From: Thalassovita sp.
GTDB lineage: Bacteria > Pseudomonadota > Alphaproteobacteria > Rhodobacterales > Rhodobacteraceae
Assembly: GCA_029212905.1 (NCBI GenBank)
Contig: JARGPB010000010.1
Location: 62,001 to 126,000 of the forward strand
DNA: 64,000 nt
Direction: 5' to 3'
The notes beneath the pieces were generated by a model. The model was not told the origin of the DNA. It searched no databases and was given only the letters and a program-made list of their open reading frames with translations. The position numbers and the translations under genes were made by a program. Positions 16,487-24,628 of this stretch are shown here, in pieces (within the stretch, counting starts at the first letter, position 1; each line of letters begins with the position of its first letter).

Positions 16487-17415
16487 GCAATCCCAGCTAT
16501 CCCGACGTCGTGCAATGGGCCGTCCCCTTCTTTATCATCGCCATCCTGATCGAGCTGGTCTGGATCCTGATCAAAGGCCGCGGCGGCCGATACGAGACCC
16601 GCGATGCGCTGACCAGCCTGATCATGGGGGCCGGGAATGTCGCCACGGGGATCGCGCTGGGGTTCGTGGGCCTGGGGTTCTTCATGCTGCTCTGGGCGCT
16701 GACGCCGCTGGATCTGGGCACAGGCTGGTGGGTGGTCCTGCTGTGTTTCGTGCTGGACGACCTGCGCTATTACTGGGTGCACCGGTTTGGCCACCGGATC
16801 CGTTGGGTCTGGGCCAGCCACGTGAACCACCACTCCAGCCAGCATTACAATCTGACGACGGCGCTGCGGCAGACGTGGACCGGGACCTTTACCATGATGA
16901 TGGTCCTGCGCGCGCCCCTGATCCTGCTGGGGTTTCACCCGGCCATGGTGCTGTTTTGCGGCGGCCTGAACCTGATCTATCAATTCTGGATTCATACCGA
17001 GGCGATCGGCAAAATGCCCCGCTGGTTCGAATCCGTGATGAACACCCCCAGCCATCACCGCGTCCACCACGGGCGCAACCCGCGCTATCTGGATGCCAAC
17101 TATGCCGGGGTTCTGATCATCTGGGATAAGATGTTTGGCACCTTCGTCCCCGAGCTGGACACCGAAAAACCCCAATACGGGTTGGTCAAGAACCTGGGCA
17201 CGTTCAATCCGATCCGTGTCGCCTTTCATGAATGGGTCGGGATTTTCCGCGACATCCTGCGCCCCGGCCTGTCCCTGCGCCAGCGTGTGCTGTACGCCGT
17301 CGCCCCACCCGGCTGGAGCCACGATCAAAGCCGCGATACATCCGAGCAAATCAAGCGCAAGCACCTGGCGCAGAACCCTCAGGACCGCGACACGCCCGGC
17401 TTCGAGGGTCTGTGA
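16483..17415 (+). CDS. Sterol desaturase / fatty acid hydroxylase family protein
   Basis: A 310-residue integral membrane di-iron enzyme. Four N-terminal hydrophobic segments precede histidine boxes: 'HRFGH', 'HVNHHSSQHYN' and 'HHRVHHGRNPRY'. The family hydroxylates or desaturates lipids; the substrate cannot be predicted. The ATG at 16483 was chosen because AGGAGG lies at 16474-16479 and the codon overlaps the previous stop (ATGA). It ends exactly where the convergent tag gene ends. Confidence 0.9.
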   Translation: MSNPSYPDVVQWAVPFFIIAILIELVWILIKGRGGRYETRDALTSLIMGAGNVATGIALGFVGLGFFMLLWALTPLDLGTGWWVVLLCFVLDDLRYYWVHRFGHRIRWVWASHVNHHSSQHYNLTTALRQTWTGTFTMMMVLRAPLILLGFHPAMVLFCGGLNLIYQFWIHTEAIGKMPRWFESVMNTPSHHRVHHGRNPRYLDANYAGVLIIWDKMFGTFVPELDTEKPQYGLVKNLGTFNPIRVAFHEWVGIFRDILRPGLSLRQRVLYAVAPPGWSHDQSRDTSEQIKRKHLAQNPQDRDTPGFEGL

Positions 17416-18003
17416 TCAGCGCGGCAGCCCGCCCTGCCCCATCTGCGCCACCGGCCCGTGACACGGACAGCCCGTCAGGTGGTCATTCACCAGCCCACAG
17501 GCCTGCATGAAGGCATAGACGATCGTGGGTCCGCAAAATTTGAACCCTGCCTTCTTTAAATCTTTGGAAATTTGCGTGGAAATATCTGTCGCGGCGGGGA
17601 CTTCGTCCAGGGTCGCCCACTGGTTCTGAAGCGGCTTGAAATCCACGTATTTCCACAGATAGGTGGCAAACCCCTCCTCGGCCTCGATCTTCTGCCAGGC
17701 GCGGGCATTGCCGATTGTCGCAACGATTTTTCCGCGGTGGCGCACGATGCCCGGATCAGCCAGCAAACGGGCCACGTCCTCATCGCCCCATTCAGCGATC
17801 ACATTCGGATCAAACCCTTGAAAGGCCTGGCGGAATCCCTCGCGCTTTTTCAGGATGGTGATCCAGCTCAGCCCGGCCTGGAACCCGTCCAAAATCAGCT
17901 TTTCCCACAGGGCGCGACTGTCATATTCAGGGACGCCCCATTCCGTGTCATGGTAGTCCAGATAGATCTGTTCAGTCCCGACCCAGCCGCATCTTTCACC
18001 CAT
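17416..18003 (-). CDS. tag: DNA-3-methyladenine glycosylase I
   Basis: A 195-residue Tag enzyme removing 3-methyladenine from alkylated DNA. The N-terminal 'RCGWVGTEQIYLDYHDTEWGVP' with zinc-ligand Cys, 'FQAGLSWITILKKREGFRQAF' and the C-terminal 'FKFCGPTIVYAFMQACGLVNDHLTGCPCH' are all characteristic. The start at 18003 has a GGAAAAGGA site and the expected N-terminus; an upstream ATG in frame would add 16 unusual residues. Confidence 0.95.
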   Translation of the reverse strand: MGERCGWVGTEQIYLDYHDTEWGVPEYDSRALWEKLILDGFQAGLSWITILKKREGFRQAFQGFDPNVIAEWGDEDVARLLADPGIVRHRGKIVATIGNARAWQKIEAEEGFATYLWKYVDFKPLQNQWATLDEVPAATDISTQISKDLKKAGFKFCGPTIVYAFMQACGLVNDHLTGCPCHGPVAQMGQGGLPR

Positions 18004-18115
18004 GTTCACAGTCCTTTTCCACGCGTTGGATACAATTAGAACAAAATGCAAACATTAAGCAACTGGTAACAGTTTGGGCTTCATTGTGACCTATGCAAAT
18101 GCAGCGGAGAGCGAC

Positions 18116-18964
18116 GTGGGCAAAGGCAAAGGTAAGAAATGGAATGACGTGCAGACCGGGCAGCAGTCCCCGTTGGATTTCGCGGTAACGTCGCGGGATG
18201 CCGGGGTGATGTCCATGGTGGACGAGGCCGTGCGCCACAAACAGGTGGCCCTGGCCTATCAGCCGGTGGTGCAGGCCAGCCGCCCCAGCCAGGCCGCCTT
18301 TTACGAGGGGTTGATCCGCATTTTCGACGAAACCGGACGCATCATCCCCGCCAAGGATTTCATCGACCACATCGAAGAGACCGAGCTGGGCCGCGTCATC
18401 GACTGTCTGGCGCTGGAATTCGGCCTCAAGGCCCTACGCGAGGAGCATTCGATCCGGTTGTCCATCAATATGTCCGCGCGGTCGATCGGATTTCCGCGCT
18501 GGATGAACATTCTGCGCCGTGGCCTGAACGCAGACCCCACCGTCGCTGAACGGCTGATTCTGGAGATCACCGAGAGCTCGGCAATGACGGTGCCTGAACT
18601 GGTCGTGCGCTTCATGACCGACCTTCAGCGCAAGGGAATCAGCTTTGCTCTGGACGATTTCGGGGCCGGATACACCTCTTTCCGCTATTTGAAGGAGTTC
18701 TATTTCGACATTTTGAAGATCGACGGGCAATTTATCCGCAACATCCATACGGACCCGGATAATCAGGTTCTGACCAAGGCGCTGGTCGGTATTGCTCAGC
18801 AATTCGACATGTTCACCGTCGCGGAATCTGTTGAAACTTATGAAGATTGCCAGTGGTTGCAACAAATTGGTGTGGATTGCTTGCAGGGATACTACTTTGG
18901 CGCGCCGACAATTCAGGCGCCCTGGAAACAAAATTCCAAAGCGACGCAGCGTCGGCGAGCATAA
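18116..18964 (+). CDS. EAL-domain c-di-GMP phosphodiesterase
   Basis: A 282-residue protein that is almost entirely an EAL domain. Catalytic-type residues are present: the EAL position reads EGL ('YEGLIRIFD'), followed by 'SINMSARSIG', 'LEITESS', 'ALDDFGAGYTSFRYL', 'DILKIDGQFI' and 'VAESVET', so hydrolysis of c-di-GMP is plausible. There is no GGDEF, sensor or membrane region. The GTG at 18116 is preferred because GGAGA lies five bases upstream; in-frame TTG 18074 and GTG 18086 lack a good site. It is followed by phaA 137 bp downstream. Confidence 0.85.
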   Translation: MGKGKGKKWNDVQTGQQSPLDFAVTSRDAGVMSMVDEAVRHKQVALAYQPVVQASRPSQAAFYEGLIRIFDETGRIIPAKDFIDHIEETELGRVIDCLALEFGLKALREEHSIRLSINMSARSIGFPRWMNILRRGLNADPTVAERLILEITESSAMTVPELVVRFMTDLQRKGISFALDDFGAGYTSFRYLKEFYFDILKIDGQFIRNIHTDPDNQVLTKALVGIAQQFDMFTVAESVETYEDCQWLQQIGVDCLQGYYFGAPTIQAPWKQNSKATQRRRA

Positions 18965-18995
18965 ATTTCGCTGCGGCGCGGCAATTCTCCACAGT

Positions 18996-19010
18996 TGCCG
19001 CATTGCGGCA
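18996..19010. promoter_or_regulatory. Palindrome upstream of phaA
   Basis: TGCCGCA-T-TGCGGCA, a perfect 7-bp dyad about 92 bp upstream of the phaA start in the 137-bp EAL-phaA gap. It resembles but does not match the CTGC-N3/4-GCAG operator of PhaR. An operator role is a guess. Confidence 0.3.
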
Positions 19011-19101
19011 GTTGTTCTATCACGTTGCGCAAGGCGGGGAGTCCGGGGCCCGCACACTGCGCGTCCGGCACTCCTCGACCAGCAATTGGTGGAGGATGAA
19101 C

Positions 19102-20277
19102 ATGACCAATGTTGTTATCGTTTCGGCAGCCCGTACGGCCGTCGGCTCGTTCAGCGGCTCTTTCGCAACTACCCCGGCGCATGACCTTGGCGCCGCCGTG
19201 CTAGAGGCCATCGTGGCCCGTGCAGGCATCGACAAATCCGAGGTTTCCGAAACAATTCTCGGTCAGGTTCTGACCGCAGGCCAGGGCCAGAACCCTGCCC
19301 GTCAGGCGCATATTAATGCCGGCCTGCCGATCGAATCCGCCGCTTGGGGTCTGAACCAGGTGTGTGGTTCCGGCCTGCGCGCTGTTGCGCTGGGTGCTCA
19401 GCACGTCCAGCTGGGTGACGCCGCCATTGTCGCCGCCGGTGGTCAGGAAAACATGTCCCTCAGCCCCCATGTCGCGCATCTGCGTGCCGGCACCAAAATG
19501 GGCGACGTGAAATACATCGACTCGATGATTCGCGATGGTCTGTGGGACGCATTCAACGGCTACCACATGGGTCAGACCGCTGAAAACGTCGCCAACAAAT
19601 GGCAGATCAGCCGCGACATGCAGGACGAATTCGCCGTCGCGTCGCAGAACAAGGCCGAAGCCGCTCAGAACGCTGGAAAATTCGACGATGAGGTGATCCC
19701 CTTCACCATCAAGACCCGCAAGGGCGAGATCATCGTCGACAAGGACGAATACATTCGCCACGGCGCCACCATGGAAGCCATGCAGAAACTGCGCCCCGCC
19801 TTCGCCAAGGACGGTTCGGTCACTGCGGCCAACGCCTCGGGTCTGAACGACGGTGCGGCTGCTGTGCTGCTGATGTCGGCGGACGAGGCCGAAAAACGTG
19901 GCCTCGAGCCCCTGGCCCGCATCGCCTCCTATGCGACCGCTGGTCTGGATCCGTCGATCATGGGCGTCGGCCCGATCTATGCCTCGCGCAAAGCGCTGGA
20001 CAAGGCCGGCTGGGCCGCTGGCGACCTGGATCTGGTCGAAGCAAACGAAGCCTTCGCCGCTCAGGCCTGCGCCGTGAACAAGGACATGGGCTGGGATCCG
20101 TCGATCGTGAACGTGAACGGCGGCGCCATCGCCATCGGTCACCCGATCGGTGCCTCGGGCTGCCGAATCCTGAACACCCTGCTGTTCGAAATGCAGCGCC
20201 GCGACGCCAAAAAAGGCCTGGCCACGCTGTGTATCGGTGGCGGCATGGGCGTTGCCATGTGCCTCGAGCGCCCGTGA
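19102..20277 (+). CDS. phaA: Acetyl-CoA C-acetyltransferase (beta-ketothiolase)
   Basis: A 391-residue biosynthetic thiolase condensing two acetyl-CoA to acetoacetyl-CoA, the first step of polyhydroxybutyrate synthesis. Catalytic residues are visible: C88 in 'NQVCGSGLRAV', H347 in 'AIGHPIGASGC' and C377 in 'TLCIGGGMGVAM'. Of two ATGs, 19102 is six bases after GGAGG (19091-19095), whereas 19096 abuts it, so 19102 is chosen. Phasin, synthase and phaR are not in the window. A strong terminator separates it from phaB. Confidence 0.96.
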   Translation: MTNVVIVSAARTAVGSFSGSFATTPAHDLGAAVLEAIVARAGIDKSEVSETILGQVLTAGQGQNPARQAHINAGLPIESAAWGLNQVCGSGLRAVALGAQHVQLGDAAIVAAGGQENMSLSPHVAHLRAGTKMGDVKYIDSMIRDGLWDAFNGYHMGQTAENVANKWQISRDMQDEFAVASQNKAEAAQNAGKFDDEVIPFTIKTRKGEIIVDKDEYIRHGATMEAMQKLRPAFAKDGSVTAANASGLNDGAAAVLLMSADEAEKRGLEPLARIASYATAGLDPSIMGVGPIYASRKALDKAGWAAGDLDLVEANEAFAAQACAVNKDMGWDPSIVNVNGGAIAIGHPIGASGCRILNTLLFEMQRRDAKKGLATLCIGGGMGVAMCLERP

Positions 20278-20305
20278 CCGGCGTGAATAGCTGAACACAT
20301 CGAAA

Positions 20306-20333
20306 GGGCGCTGTTTTTCAGCGCCCTTTTTTT
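20306..20333 (+). terminator. Terminator of phaA
   Basis: Stem GGGCGCTG-TTTTT-CAGCGCCC followed by seven T. It lies between phaA and phaB, so phaB needs its own promoter or readthrough. Confidence 0.93.
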
Positions 20334-20341
20334 CTGACCCA

Positions 20342-20357
20342 TGCTGCAAAAGCAGCA
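20342..20357. promoter_or_regulatory. PhaR-type operator upstream of phaB
   Basis: TGCTGC-AAAA-GCAGCA is a perfect 16-bp palindrome containing CTGC-N4-GCAG, the form reported for PhaR operators in Paracoccus and Rhodobacter. It lies about 110-125 bp upstream of phaB, just after the phaA terminator. PhaR represses pha genes until it binds polymer or its monomers. Confidence 0.6.
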
Positions 20358-20385
20358 AAAAACCTGTCCTAGCGTCATTTTTATC

Positions 20386-20402
20386 GCGCAATATTATTGC
20401 GC
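20386..20402. promoter_or_regulatory. Second palindrome in the phaB upstream region
   Basis: GCGCAATA-T-TATTGCGC, a 17-bp perfect dyad, with a further GTAAC-AGA-GTTAC dyad at 20419-20431. Both lie between the PhaR-type site and the phaB start. The AT-rich centre could also belong to the promoter. Confidence 0.4.
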
Positions 20403-20465
20403 ATTCGCAGCATACAAAGTAACAGAGTTACCAACGCATCATACCTAACTGGAGGATTATCACCC

Positions 20466-21188
20466 ATGGCAAGAGTAGCACTCGTCACCGGCGGTTCGCG
20501 CGGCATTGGCGCCGCAATCTCGAAAGCTCTGCAAGCTGACGGTTGCACCGTCGCGGCCACCTACGCTGGCAACGACGAAGCCGCGGCCAAGTTCACCGAA
20601 GAAACCGGCATCAAGACCTACAAATGGAACGTCGGCGATTACGAAAGCTCGGCCGCTGGTATCGCCAAGGTCGAGGCCGACCTGGGCCCGATCGACATTG
20701 TTGTTGCGAACGCTGGCATCACCCGCGACGCGCCGTTCCACAAAATGACCCCCGAGCAGTGGCACGAGGTCATCGACACCAACCTGACCGGCGTGTTCAA
20801 CACCATCCACCCGATCTGGCCCGGCATGCGCGAACGCAAATTCGGCCGTATCGTCGTGATCTCGTCGATCAACGGTCAGAAAGGCCAGTTTGCTCAGGTG
20901 AACTATGCTGCGACCAAGGCCGGCGATCTGGGCATCGTCAAATCCCTGGCCCAAGAGGGCGCGCGCGCCGGCATCACCGCCAACGCAGTTTGCCCCGGCT
21001 ACATCGGCACCGAAATGGTCATGGCGATCCCCGAGAAAGTCCGCGATTCCATCATCTCGGGCATCCCCGCCGGACGTCTGGGCGAGCCTTCGGAAATCGC
21101 GCGTTGCGTGTCCTTCCTGGCGTCGGACGACGCGGGTTTCATCAACGGCTCGACCATCTCGGCGAACGGCGCGCAGTTCTTCGTCTGA
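20466..21188 (+). CDS. phaB: Acetoacetyl-CoA reductase
   Basis: A 240-residue SDR enzyme reducing acetoacetyl-CoA with NADPH to (R)-3-hydroxybutyryl-CoA, the monomer for polyhydroxybutyrate. It has the cofactor motif 'VTGGSRGIGAAI', 'NAGITRDAPFHKMTPEQWHEVI', S134 and the Y147-x3-K151 pair in 'VNYAATKAG'; the C-terminus 'GFINGSTISANGAQFF' is typical of PhaB. The ATG at 20466 follows GGAGG at 20451-20455, a slightly long spacing. The palindromes upstream suggest independent control. Confidence 0.95.
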   Translation: MARVALVTGGSRGIGAAISKALQADGCTVAATYAGNDEAAAKFTEETGIKTYKWNVGDYESSAAGIAKVEADLGPIDIVVANAGITRDAPFHKMTPEQWHEVIDTNLTGVFNTIHPIWPGMRERKFGRIVVISSINGQKGQFAQVNYAATKAGDLGIVKSLAQEGARAGITANAVCPGYIGTEMVMAIPEKVRDSIISGIPAGRLGEPSEIARCVSFLASDDAGFINGSTISANGAQFFV

Positions 21189-21210
21189 TCCCGCCGACAG
21201 AATACTCAAA

Positions 21211-21237
21211 GGGCCGGTCCTGCGACCGGCCCTTTTT
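21211..21237 (+). terminator. Terminator of phaB
   Basis: Stem GGGCCGGTC-CTGC-GACCGGCCC followed by six T, starting 22 bp after the phaB stop. Confidence 0.92.
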
Positions 21238-21263
21238 TGTGCCTCGTAAGCCCCGTTTCCGGG

Positions 21264-21428
21264 TCAGCGGGGCGATCCCGTAAGAGCCGTACCGCTCAGC
21301 GGGAATTTCAGGCCAGTGGGGAGGCCCCGAACCATGGCCTTGACCAGCCAACGCAGGGCCATGCCCCGTTCGATATGGGCTCGGTGCAGCGCGTCCTTGG
21401 TGCGGGCATTTGCTGTGGCTTCTACCAT
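21264..21428 (-). CDS. Small basic protein (54 residues)
   Basis: A short gene with a strong ribosome site (AAGGAGG five bases before the ATG at 21428). The N-terminal 'ANARTKDALHRAHIERGMALRW' is an amphipathic, basic segment of a kind I recall in short proteins of Rhodobacteraceae; no transmembrane segment is convincing. Function unknown. It is divergent from the LysR gene and shares its 109-bp upstream region, including a palindrome. Confidence 0.6.
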   Translation of the reverse strand: MVEATANARTKDALHRAHIERGMALRWLVKAMVRGLPTGLKFPLSGTALTGSPR

Positions 21429-21517
21429 CGTCGCCTCCTTGGCTTGGTGAAAACTTAACTGTCTTCAATATGCCCCCCACAAACAAAGCTGACAAACGAG
21501 ACTTCTCACGGCTTCAG

Positions 21518-21532
21518 TTAAGCTGTACTTAA
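21518..21532. promoter_or_regulatory. Palindrome at the LysR gene start
   Basis: TTAAG-CTGTA-CTTAA, a perfect dyad ending six bases before the LysR ATG, with a further CTTAAC at 21454-21459. LysR proteins commonly autoregulate from such inverted repeats in a divergent promoter; here the partner is the 54-residue gene. Confidence 0.45.
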
Positions 21533-21537
21533 GTGAG

Positions 21538-22485
21538 ATGACAGATAGACTCCCCCCTTTGACGGCCCTGCGTGCGTTTGACGCGGCGGCGCGCCACATG
21601 TCCTTTGCCAAGGCCGCAGACGAGCTGAACGTGACCCCCGCCGCCCTGTCCTTTCAGATCAAATCGCTGGAAGAGCACCTGGGCACCCCGCTGTTTCGCC
21701 GCCTGAACCGCGCGGTCCAGCTGACCGAGGCCGGGAAAACCTTGGCGCCCGGCACGACGGACGGGTTCCAGGCCCTGTCGGCCGCCTGGCAGGCCACCCG
21801 GCGCCTGCTGGATGATTCCGTCCTGACGATCACCGCCGGCCCTGCGCTGACGGCGAAATGGTTGGCCCCTCGCCTGTTCGAATTCGCCCGTGCCCACCCT
21901 GAAATCGAGCTGCGATTTTCGGCCACGCTCAAGAACCTTAACCTGCACCATGATGACGTCGATGTCGCGATCCGCTTTGGCTATGGTGAATATGATGACC
22001 TGTATTCCGTGCCCATCCGCAAAGAGTGGCTGACCCCGGTCATGACCCCGGAATTGGCCGCGCAATTCCCCACCCCAGAAAGCCTGGAACACGCGCCTTT
22101 GCTGTATGATGATTCAATCAACTTCTTGGCTCCGCGCTGCGATTGGCCCGCGTGGTTTCGCGCGGCGGGCCTGCCTTTTGCCCCCAGCCGAGGTCTGCAT
22201 TTCTCGAACGCGGACCATGCGATTGATGCCGCCGCGACCGGCGCTGGCGTGGCGTTGGGGCGGCGGCCGATGATCATCCGCGACGTGCTCGAGGGGCGGC
22301 TGGTAACCCCCTTCAAGCTGGCGATCGAGACCAAGGCGCGGTTCCGGTTCCTTTGCTTGCGCGGCGCCGAAAAACGCCCGCATATCGCCGCCTTCCGCGA
22401 CTGGTTCCTTGCCGAGATCGAGAAAACCGCGCATATCTCGGACGGTTTCAAAATTATCCCGGTCGAGGACATCCCCCCAGCATGA
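21538..22485 (+). CDS. LysR-family transcriptional regulator, GcvA-like
   Basis: A 315-residue LysR protein. The N-terminal winged helix-turn-helix reads 'PPLTALRAFDAAARHMSFAKAADELNVTPAALSFQIKSLEEHLG', the opening typical of the GcvA/AmpR subgroup, followed by the effector-binding domain (about 95-300). The effector is unknown. The following exporter gene overlaps its stop by four bases (ATGA), so the regulator may control it. Confidence 0.88.
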   Translation: MTDRLPPLTALRAFDAAARHMSFAKAADELNVTPAALSFQIKSLEEHLGTPLFRRLNRAVQLTEAGKTLAPGTTDGFQALSAAWQATRRLLDDSVLTITAGPALTAKWLAPRLFEFARAHPEIELRFSATLKNLNLHHDDVDVAIRFGYGEYDDLYSVPIRKEWLTPVMTPELAAQFPTPESLEHAPLLYDDSINFLAPRCDWPAWFRAAGLPFAPSRGLHFSNADHAIDAAATGAGVALGRRPMIIRDVLEGRLVTPFKLAIETKARFRFLCLRGAEKRPHIAAFRDWFLAEIEKTAHISDGFKIIPVEDIPPA

Positions 22486-23345
22486 CCCAATCCAAGGCCA
22501 CCGCCATCGGTTTCATTGCCGTGCTTTTGTGGGCGCTTCTGGCGCTGTTCACTGTGGGGTCTGCACCGACGCCGCCGCTGTTGCTGAACGCGATCTGCTT
22601 TGCGATTGGTGGGGCGATTGGCCTGATCTGGACGGCCGCGACCGGGGGATTTGCCCGGCTGCGCTCTGTGCCCTTGCGCGTTTACATCTTTGGCACGCTG
22701 GGTCTGTTTGGCTATCACGCGCTGTATTTCAGTGCGCTGCGCCTTGCCCCCGCCGCCGAGGCCGGGCTGATCGCCTACCTTTGGCCGCTGCTGATCGTGC
22801 TGTTTTCAGGGCTTCTGCCTGGCGAATCGCTGAAACCCGGTCACCTGATCGGGGCTGTTATCGGATTTCTGGGCGCCGCCCTGATCGTCGGAGGCGGCGG
22901 CGCTGGTTTTGATATGCAAGCGCTGCCCGGCTATCTTCTGGCGCTGGCCTGCGCGCTGACATGGGCCAGCTACTCTGTCCTGTCGCGCAGGATCGGCGAC
23001 GCACCGACGGCCTCGGTTGCGGTTTTCTGTGTCGCCACAGCGATTTTGTCCGCGCTGCTGCACATGGCGACCGAGCCAACCATCTGGCCGCAAGGCACCA
23101 CAGGCTGGGCCTCGACCATCGCGTTGGGATTGGGGCCGGTCGGGCTGGCGTTCTATGTCTGGGATATCGGGGTGAAACGCGGGGATATTCAGCTACTTGG
23201 CGTGGCGTCCTATGCGGCGCCTTTGCTGTCCACGCTGGTTCTGGTGCTGGCCGGGGTTGCACCCCTCAGCTGGGTGTTGGGCCTTTCGGCCCTGCTAATC
23301 ACCGGCGGCGCAGCGATTGCCGCGCGCGCCAGCCTAAAACGTTAA
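22482..23345 (+). CDS. EamA/DMT-family exporter, YddG-like
   Basis: A 287-residue protein with about ten transmembrane helices in two EamA halves. The opening 'KATAIGFIAVLLWALLALFT' and 'EAGLIAYLWPLLIVLFSGLL' recall the aromatic amino acid exporter YddG, so export of amino acids or similar metabolites is plausible. The start at 22482 was chosen because it overlaps the LysR stop (ATGA). Confidence 0.8.
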   Translation: MTQSKATAIGFIAVLLWALLALFTVGSAPTPPLLLNAICFAIGGAIGLIWTAATGGFARLRSVPLRVYIFGTLGLFGYHALYFSALRLAPAAEAGLIAYLWPLLIVLFSGLLPGESLKPGHLIGAVIGFLGAALIVGGGGAGFDMQALPGYLLALACALTWASYSVLSRRIGDAPTASVAVFCVATAILSALLHMATEPTIWPQGTTGWASTIALGLGPVGLAFYVWDIGVKRGDIQLLGVASYAAPLLSTLVLVLAGVAPLSWVLGLSALLITGGAAIAARASLKR

Positions 23346-23346
23346 C

Positions 23347-23511
23347 TCATACGCTCAGTCGCGTAATTTCTTCCTTGATGCGTAGTTTCTGTTTTTTCAG
23401 ATCGACAAGATCGATATCGCGGGTGCCGGGCGACCGCTGCGCCTCTTCGACACGTTGCGAGAGAGATAGGTGTTTCTTCTTCAGTTCCTCGACATGCGAA
23501 CTCAAGCTCAT
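23347..23511 (-). CDS. YdcH family (DUF465) small protein
   Basis: A 54-residue all-helical protein of the YdcH/DUF465 type: 'SSHVEELKKKHLSLSQRVEEAQ', then 'DIDLVDLKKQKLRIKEEITRL', the paired helices diagnostic of the family. Function unknown. It ends two bases after the stop of the convergent exporter gene. Confidence 0.85.
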   Translation of the reverse strand: MSLSSHVEELKKKHLSLSQRVEEAQRSPGTRDIDLVDLKKQKLRIKEEITRLSV

Positions 23512-23627
23512 GGGCAGTCTCCTCTCAATGTAAATCTAACATGACAAGTGCACCACAAGACGGGCCATCTGTCACGCAGCAGCGCAGCATTTCCCGCTAA
23601 AATTTGTATCGATCGGCCAAATGCAGC

Positions 23628-24374
23628 TTAGAACGGCAGCGCCGCCCCTTCGCGCTGCACCGCGCGCAGCAATGGCGTGTAATCCTCGCCCCCGTCCTGA
23701 TGCGCCGGGCCGGGGTGGATCAGCAGGCCTGGATGGATGCGGAATTCGGCACGCCCCCCCCGGCGACCGCGCAGCAACAGCAGTTGCGGCGCCCGCCCCG
23801 CGCGCGGCAGTAACGGCAGCATTTCCAGGCTTCCCAGGCAGTCATTCATCGCGCTCAGCAGCTCTGGCAGCCGCTCTGCCCGCTGGATAAAGGTCACAAA
23901 CCCCCGCGGCGCACAGCGCTTGGCCGCGGCTTCGACCCACATCCGCAGCGGCGTGTTGCCCCCCAGCGCCAGATCCCGGCCGGGGTCATTTGCCTCGGTT
24001 CCCGATTCGCGCCTAAAATACGGAGGGTTCGCGATAACGTGATCGAACTGGCGCTGGCGCAGCGGGTCCGGCATCGCCTGCAAATCCCCCGTTTCGACCG
24101 TGAAATCCGCCCTATTCTGGGTTGCATTGCGGCGCGCCAGGGCCGCATAATCCGGCTGAATTTCCAGCCCGCACAGTGTCAGCCCCCGCACCCGCGCGCC
24201 CAGACATAATGATGCGACGCCGACGCCACAGCCCAGCTCCAGCACCGTTTGTCCCGCCTCTGCCGGCACCGAAGCGGCCAATAATACAGGGTCCAGCCCC
24301 GCCCGGTACCCTCTGCGCGGCTGCCAGATCTTAACCTTGCCCCCCAGAAAATCGTTGCAGGTCAGTTCAGTCAT
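23628..24374 (-). CDS. tRNA1(Val) (adenine-N6)-methyltransferase-like protein
   Basis: A 248-residue class I methyltransferase. 'VLELGCGVGVASLCL' is the SAM-binding motif I, and 'FDHVIANPPYF' is the NPPY catalytic motif of N6-adenine methyltransferases. The opening 'GGKVKIWQPRRGYRAGLDPVLLAA' is the TrmN6/YfiC pattern, with target A37 of tRNA-Val in E. coli. ATG 24374 is preferred over an upstream in-frame TTG; it overlaps the DUF2007 gene by eight bases. Confidence 0.85.
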   Translation of the reverse strand: MTELTCNDFLGGKVKIWQPRRGYRAGLDPVLLAASVPAEAGQTVLELGCGVGVASLCLGARVRGLTLCGLEIQPDYAALARRNATQNRADFTVETGDLQAMPDPLRQRQFDHVIANPPYFRRESGTEANDPGRDLALGGNTPLRMWVEAAAKRCAPRGFVTFIQRAERLPELLSAMNDCLGSLEMLPLLPRAGRAPQLLLLRGRRGGRAEFRIHPGLLIHPGPAHQDGGEDYTPLLRAVQREGAALPF

Positions 24375-24582
24375 CAACCGCAATTCCGTTGTCCCGCATC
24401 ACATGCGCCGCGCGAAAATGGTCCTCTGTCCGCACCAGGATGCGCCGGGGGAATAATCCGATCCCGCCCTCAAGGACGCTCATATTTACGTCCATTTCAA
24501 AGCAGTCTATACCCTCGCCTTGAAGCAGAGCTTGGGCAAATGCGATGATCGTCGGATCCGTGGTGCTCAGAAGCTGTTTCAT
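24367..24582 (-). CDS. DUF2007 domain protein
   Basis: A 71-residue protein that opens 'MKQLLSTTDPTIIAFAQALLQGEGIDCF', the DUF2007 ('putative signal transducing protein') fold related to PII-like ferredoxin-type domains. Alphaproteobacterial genomes typically place it next to the tRNA methyltransferase and polyprenyl synthase genes, as here. Its end overlaps the methyltransferase start by eight bases. No biochemical role is established. Confidence 0.8.
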   Translation of the reverse strand: MKQLLSTTDPTIIAFAQALLQGEGIDCFEMDVNMSVLEGGIGLFPRRILVRTEDHFRAAHVMRDNGIAVDD

Positions 24583-24628
24583 AATGGGGAATTAAGGGCA
24601 TGGCGCAGCATTTGTCGAGCCATGTGAC

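Noticed and set aside
18074..18115. Longer EAL protein starting at TTG 18074
   Set aside because: No ribosome site there; GTG 18116 has GGAGA at proper distance. It remains possible but less likely.
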